Notes under the pieces: model-generated
The model's input: only the letters and a program-made list of their open reading frames with translations
What the model was told of the DNA's origin: nothing
Database searches by the model: none
Shown here: piece after piece, positions 5,342 through 8,294 of the stretch
Position numbering within the stretch: position 1 is the first letter of the stretch
Layout of the letters: every line of letters begins with the position of its first letter
Assembly (NCBI GenBank): GCA_007571115.1
Contig: RKSA01000041.1
Span: 1-8,294, forward strand
Length of the DNA stretch: 8,294 nt
DNA from: Gammaproteobacteria bacterium
Lineage (GTDB): Bacteria; Pseudomonadota; Gammaproteobacteria; Pseudomonadales; Pseudohongiellaceae
Direction: 5' to 3'
Made by a program: the position numbers and the translations under genes

Positions 5342-6802
5342 ATGCTGTTTCTGGTCAAGCTGTTTCCCGAGATCACGATCAAGAGCCGCCCGGTACGCCG
5401 CAGGCTGGTGCGGCTGCTGCGCAAGAACATCAAGGCGGTTCTGCGCGATTTTGCCGAGCGGATTCACATCAGCGGCGAATGGGATCTCATCGAGATCGAG
5501 CTCGACAGTGCCGCTGACGGCCCGCTGGTGCTCGAGAAGCTGCAGCAGATTCCAGGAATCGCCTCGATACTCGAAGTCACGAGGCATCGATTGCCCGACT
5601 TTGCCGGCATTTTGCAAATCGCCAAGGAGCATTATGGCGAATCGTTGCAGGGCAAGACCTTTGCGGTGCGCTGCAAGCGCACTGGCAGGCACGCGTTCCG
5701 CTCCGTCGACGTCGAGGCATTTGTCGGCGCCGGCCTCAAGGAGCAAACCGGCAATGCCGGAGTCGACCTGCAAGCTCCCCAGGTTCTGGTGGCGCTGGAA
5801 ATCAGGCACGAGGAGCTCCACGTCGTGCTCGCGCGCCACCCAGGGCTTGGCGGATTCCCGCTTGGCGGCCAGGGCGCCGTGCTGTCGTTGCTCTCGGGAG
5901 GGTTCGACTCGGCGGTATCGAGCTATCTCGCCACGCGCAGGGGATTGCAGACGCATTTCTGCTTTTTCAACCTCGGCGGCGAGGCACACCGGCTCGCGGT
6001 TCGCGAGCTGGCGCTGTATCTGTGGATGAAATACCACGTTTCGCATCGGGTAAAGTTCGTCACGGTGCCATTCGAGGGAGTCGTTCGCGAGATTCTCGAG
6101 GTTGTCGACAACTCGCAGATGGGAGTCGTCCTGAAGCGGATGATGCTTCGCGCTGCCGGGCGCATCGCCGCCGACCTCGGCGCCGAAGCGCTCGTCACCG
6201 GCGAGAGCGTCGCCCAGGTATCGAGCCAGACTCTGACCAATCTCGCGGTCATCGACGCGGTCACCGACAATCTGGTGATCCGCCCGCTCGCGATGGCGGA
6301 CAAGCAGCAAATCATCGATCTTGCACGAAGCATCGGCGCCGAGCAGTTCTCGCGCGACATCCCCGAGTATTGCGCGGTCATTTCCGACAAGCCGACGACG
6401 AAGGCGCGCAAGGAGCGCATCGAGCGCGAGGAGGCCCGTTTCGACTTTACCCTGCTCGATCAGGCCGTGGACAAGGCTTGCATCGAGCTCGTCAACGAAA
6501 TCGCGTTCGACCCGGGCGACCGGGCAGGAGAGATCGAAGTGCTCGCGAAGCCGCAGCCAGGGGATGTCGTCATCGACATCCGGCATCCCCTCGAGCAGGA
6601 GGCGCGACCGCTGACCCGGGCAACGACCTTCGAGGCGAACTCGCTGCAAATCCCGTTTTACCGGCTGCGCGAGGACTTTCCCCAACTCGGGCAGGCTTCG
6701 CGCTATCTTCTGTATTGCGAACGCGGCATGATGAGCCGTCTGCACGCGGCGCACTTGCGAGACGCCGGTTTCGGCAAGGTCGCAGTGCTGGATCCGGACT
6801 AA
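5342..6802 (+). CDS. thiI: tRNA 4-thiouridine sulfurtransferase ThiI
   Basis: ThiI inserts sulfur at U8 of tRNA (s4U) and, in many bacteria, supplies sulfur for the thiamine thiazole ring. The 486 residues carry an N-terminal ferredoxin-like plus THUMP region (about 1-165). An adenylating PP-loop domain follows, with SGGFDS at 185-190, and then a C-terminal rhodanese domain (about 400-486). The persulfide cysteine is Cys459 in LLYCERGMMSRL. Its partner is Cys344 in EYCAVISDKPTTK; both match the E. coli pair C344/C456. The full-length form with the rhodanese domain is therefore intact. The ATG at 5342 is preferred because MLFLVKLFPEITIKS aligns with the E. coli start. An in-frame TTG at 5333 would add three residues but sits only 3 bases from AAGGAG. 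The gene is divergent from the glutamine synthetase gene, as I recall for Pseudomonas. Confidence 0.96.
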   Translation: MLFLVKLFPEITIKSRPVRRRLVRLLRKNIKAVLRDFAERIHISGEWDLIEIELDSAADGPLVLEKLQQIPGIASILEVTRHRLPDFAGILQIAKEHYGESLQGKTFAVRCKRTGRHAFRSVDVEAFVGAGLKEQTGNAGVDLQAPQVLVALEIRHEELHVVLARHPGLGGFPLGGQGAVLSLLSGGFDSAVSSYLATRRGLQTHFCFFNLGGEAHRLAVRELALYLWMKYHVSHRVKFVTVPFEGVVREILEVVDNSQMGVVLKRMMLRAAGRIAADLGAEALVTGESVAQVSSQTLTNLAVIDAVTDNLVIRPLAMADKQQIIDLARSIGAEQFSRDIPEYCAVISDKPTTKARKERIEREEARFDFTLLDQAVDKACIELVNEIAFDPGDRAGEIEVLAKPQPGDVVIDIRHPLEQEARPLTRATTFEANSLQIPFYRLREDFPQLGQASRYLLYCERGMMSRLHAAHLRDAGFGKVAVLDPD

Positions 6803-6815
6803 ATTCGCCAGAAAG

Positions 6816-6831
6816 TGGCAGCCGTTCTGCA
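6816..6831 (+). promoter_or_regulatory. Possible sigma-54-like promoter upstream of pip
   Basis: TGGCAGCCGTTCTGCA, in the 58-bp gap between thiI and pip, has GG and GC separated by exactly 10 bases, plus TGGCA and TGCA at the ends. It departs from consensus at the last base of TGGCAC, the following G and the first T of TTGC. No convincing NtrC site was seen upstream. It may be chance. Confidence 0.3.
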
Positions 6832-6860
6832 AATTGCCCTAACATTGGGATATCGAGACG

Positions 6861-7832
6861 ATGGATGGAACCGTGCAAACGCTGTTTCCCGAATTGAAGC
6901 CGTATCAGCGGCATCGCCTCAAGGTGTCGAGCCTCCACGAGCTCTATCTCGACGAGGCCGGCAATCCTGACGGCATCCCGGTGCTGTTCGTCCACGGCGG
7001 GCCGGGAAGTGCCTGCGACGGCAATTCGCGCCGCTACTACGACCCCGAACTGTATCGCATCATCACCTTCGACCAGCGCGGCTGCGGCCGTTCGAGGCCC
7101 CACGGGGAATTGCGCGAAAACGACACCGGCGAACTGATCGCCGACATGGAAAAAATCCGCCAGCACTTGCAAATCGAGCAGTGGGTGCTGTTCGGCGGCT
7201 CCTGGGGTTCGACCTTGAGCCTGCTCTACGCCCAGAGCCACCCCGAGCGCGTCAGCGCACTGGTCCTGCGCGGCATTTTCCTGTGTCGGCAACGCGACCT
7301 CGACTGGCTGTACCGCGATGGCGCCAATCGCATTTTCCCCGATGGCTGGGAAGAGTTCCTGCGGCCGATTCCGGGCGGCCAGCGCGAACGCCTGCTCGAA
7401 GCCTACCACGAGCGCCTCACCGGCGAGGACGAGCTCGCGCGCATGGGTGCCGCCAAGGCTTGGGCGACTTGGGAAGGAAGCTGCGCGACCTTGCGGCCTG
7501 ATCCTGGCGGAGTGGCGAAGTTCAGCGCTCCGCACCGGGCCTTGGCGCTGTCGCGAATCGAGGCGCACTACTTCATCAATCAGGGCTTCATCGCCGAAAA
7601 CCAGATTCTCGACAACATGGAGCGGCTCGCCGACATCTCGGGGCATATCGTCCACGGGCGCTACGACATGCTCTGCCCTCTGGAAAATGCCACTTCACTG
7701 CACAGGCACTGGCCTGGCTCGGAATTGTTCATCATCCGCGAGGCTGGCCATTCGGCGAGCGAACCGGCGATTATCGACTGCCTGGTCAAGGCGACCAACG
7801 AGGTCGGCCGCGACTTGTCGCCGGTGAGTTGA
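6861..7832 (+). CDS. pip: Prolyl aminopeptidase (proline iminopeptidase), family S33
   Basis: This cytosolic alpha/beta-hydrolase removes N-terminal proline from peptides. The 323-residue length is typical. HGGPG (45-49) is the oxyanion-hole motif, followed by FDQRGCGRS (70-78). The nucleophile elbow GGSWGS holds Ser114. The acid is Asp269 in GRYDM and the base His297 in AGHS, so the triad is complete. The cap-domain stretch WATWEGS (201-207) is also typical of bacterial Pip. The ATG at 6861 has only a poor ribosome site (GAG, 3 bases before it), but it gives the normal N-terminus, with YQRHRLKVS resembling known enzymes. The gene lies 58 bp after thiI and 20 bp before dtd. The pip-dtd pair is, as I recall, also found in Pseudomonas, suggesting a conserved small operon. 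No signal peptide is seen. Confidence 0.93.
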   Translation: MDGTVQTLFPELKPYQRHRLKVSSLHELYLDEAGNPDGIPVLFVHGGPGSACDGNSRRYYDPELYRIITFDQRGCGRSRPHGELRENDTGELIADMEKIRQHLQIEQWVLFGGSWGSTLSLLYAQSHPERVSALVLRGIFLCRQRDLDWLYRDGANRIFPDGWEEFLRPIPGGQRERLLEAYHERLTGEDELARMGAAKAWATWEGSCATLRPDPGGVAKFSAPHRALALSRIEAHYFINQGFIAENQILDNMERLADISGHIVHGRYDMLCPLENATSLHRHWPGSELFIIREAGHSASEPAIIDCLVKATNEVGRDLSPVS

Positions 7833-7852
7833 GCGGCGCGGCTTGCGCAGCA

Positions 7853-8287
7853 ATGGTCGTTCTCATTCAAAGAGTCAATTGGGCCCGGGTCGTCATCGAG
7901 TGCGCAATCCACGCCGAAATCGGCAAGGGCCTGCTCGCCCTGGTCGGCTTCGAACGCGACGACTGCGAATCGGGCATCGAGCGAATCATCGAGCGCCTGC
8001 TGTCGTACCGAGTCTTTGCCGACGATGATGGCAAGATGAACCTGAATTTGCGCCAGGTCGAGGGTGAGCTGCTACTCGTTTCGCAATTCACGCTCGCCGC
8101 GAGCACGGCCCGGGGCCTGCGGCCAGGCTTTTCCGGCGCCAAGCCGCCAGCCGAGGCCGAGCGCCTGTTCGCGAAGCTCGTGGAGGCGGCAACGGCGAGC
8201 CATCCAGCGACTCGCAGCGGCGTTTTTGCCGCCGACATGCAAGTCGCCCTGGAAAACGACGGGCCGGTGACTTTCATCTTGCGCTGA
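7853..8287 (+). CDS. dtd: D-aminoacyl-tRNA deacylase Dtd
   Basis: Dtd hydrolyses D-amino acids (such as D-Tyr) mischarged on tRNA, and glycine mischarged on tRNA-Ala, keeping translation homochiral. The 144-residue protein matches the family length of about 145. It shows the two signature motifs SQFTL (77-81) and NDGPVT (135-140), the latter containing the Gly-cisPro pair that acts across the dimer. The N-terminal MVVLIQRV and GKMNLNL (60-66) agree with E. coli Dtd. The ATG at 7853 is chosen by this alignment. An in-frame TTG at 7829 would overlap the pip stop and add eight residues not seen in the family. There is no clear ribosome site before the ATG, so translational coupling to pip is plausible. 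The gene ends 7 bases before the window edge, so its terminator is not visible. Confidence 0.95.
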   Translation: MVVLIQRVNWARVVIECAIHAEIGKGLLALVGFERDDCESGIERIIERLLSYRVFADDDGKMNLNLRQVEGELLLVSQFTLAASTARGLRPGFSGAKPPAEAERLFAKLVEAATASHPATRSGVFAADMQVALENDGPVTFILR

Positions 8288-8294
8288 ACAGGCG

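Noticed and set aside
5123..6832. A 569-residue open frame on the minus strand opposite thiI
   Set aside because: It lies antisense to an intact, clearly conserved thiI, and its translation has no recognisable motif. It is a GC-bias shadow.
6570..7655. A 361-residue open frame on the minus strand opposite thiI and pip
   Set aside because: It is antisense to conserved genes with complete catalytic motifs and no domain of its own.

Overview
This 8.3 kb window looks like the chromosome of a gammaproteobacterium of moderately high GC content. The gene set (rhodanese-SecB, NtrC-NtrB-glutamine synthetase, divergent ThiI, then prolyl aminopeptidase and D-Tyr-tRNA deacylase) resembles the neighbourhood I recall from Pseudomonas, where thiI, glnA, ntrBC, secB and a YibN-type rhodanese gene lie within about 15 kb. 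The products resemble gammaproteobacterial proteins closely, for example NtrC, whose receiver and AAA+ domains track E. coli NtrC almost residue for residue. I cannot name the genus.

Layout, left to right. Positions 1-197 hold no recognisable gene but contain two overlapping palindromes. A membrane-anchored rhodanese (198-614, +) is followed by a nested hairpin and the export chaperone gene secB (660-1226, +). These converge across 77 bp with a three-gene operon on the minus strand: a glutamine synthetase (4925-3909), then ntrB (3900-2719), then ntrC (2722-1304). Gaps are 8 bp and then a 4-base ATGA overlap. A 416-bp divergent intergenic region separates the operon from thiI (5342-6802, +). 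It is followed by pip (6861-7832, +) and dtd (7853-8287, +).

The central point is the nitrogen operon. The glutamine synthetase is not the ~470-residue type I enzyme (GSI) normally encoded beside ntrBC in proteobacteria. It is a 338-residue type II (eukaryote/Bacteroidetes-like, GSII) enzyme. Its upstream region has a near-consensus sigma-54 promoter (5075-5089, minus strand). Two 17-bp NtrC-type palindromes, 31 bp centre to centre, lie about 120 and 151 bp upstream of the predicted start. This is almost the geometry of the classical E. coli glnAp2 enhancer. So a GSII enzyme appears to have taken over the genomic slot and the NtrC/sigma-54 control of glnA. It has no tail in which the adenylylation tyrosine of GSI could lie.

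Other points are small. There is a 13-bp perfect tandem duplication in the glutamine synthetase leader. A 14-15 bp repeat array carries ribosome-binding-site-like motifs just before thiI. A weaker sigma-54-like element precedes pip. No grxC lies between the rhodanese gene and secB. I found no mobile element, CRISPR array, tRNA or rRNA.
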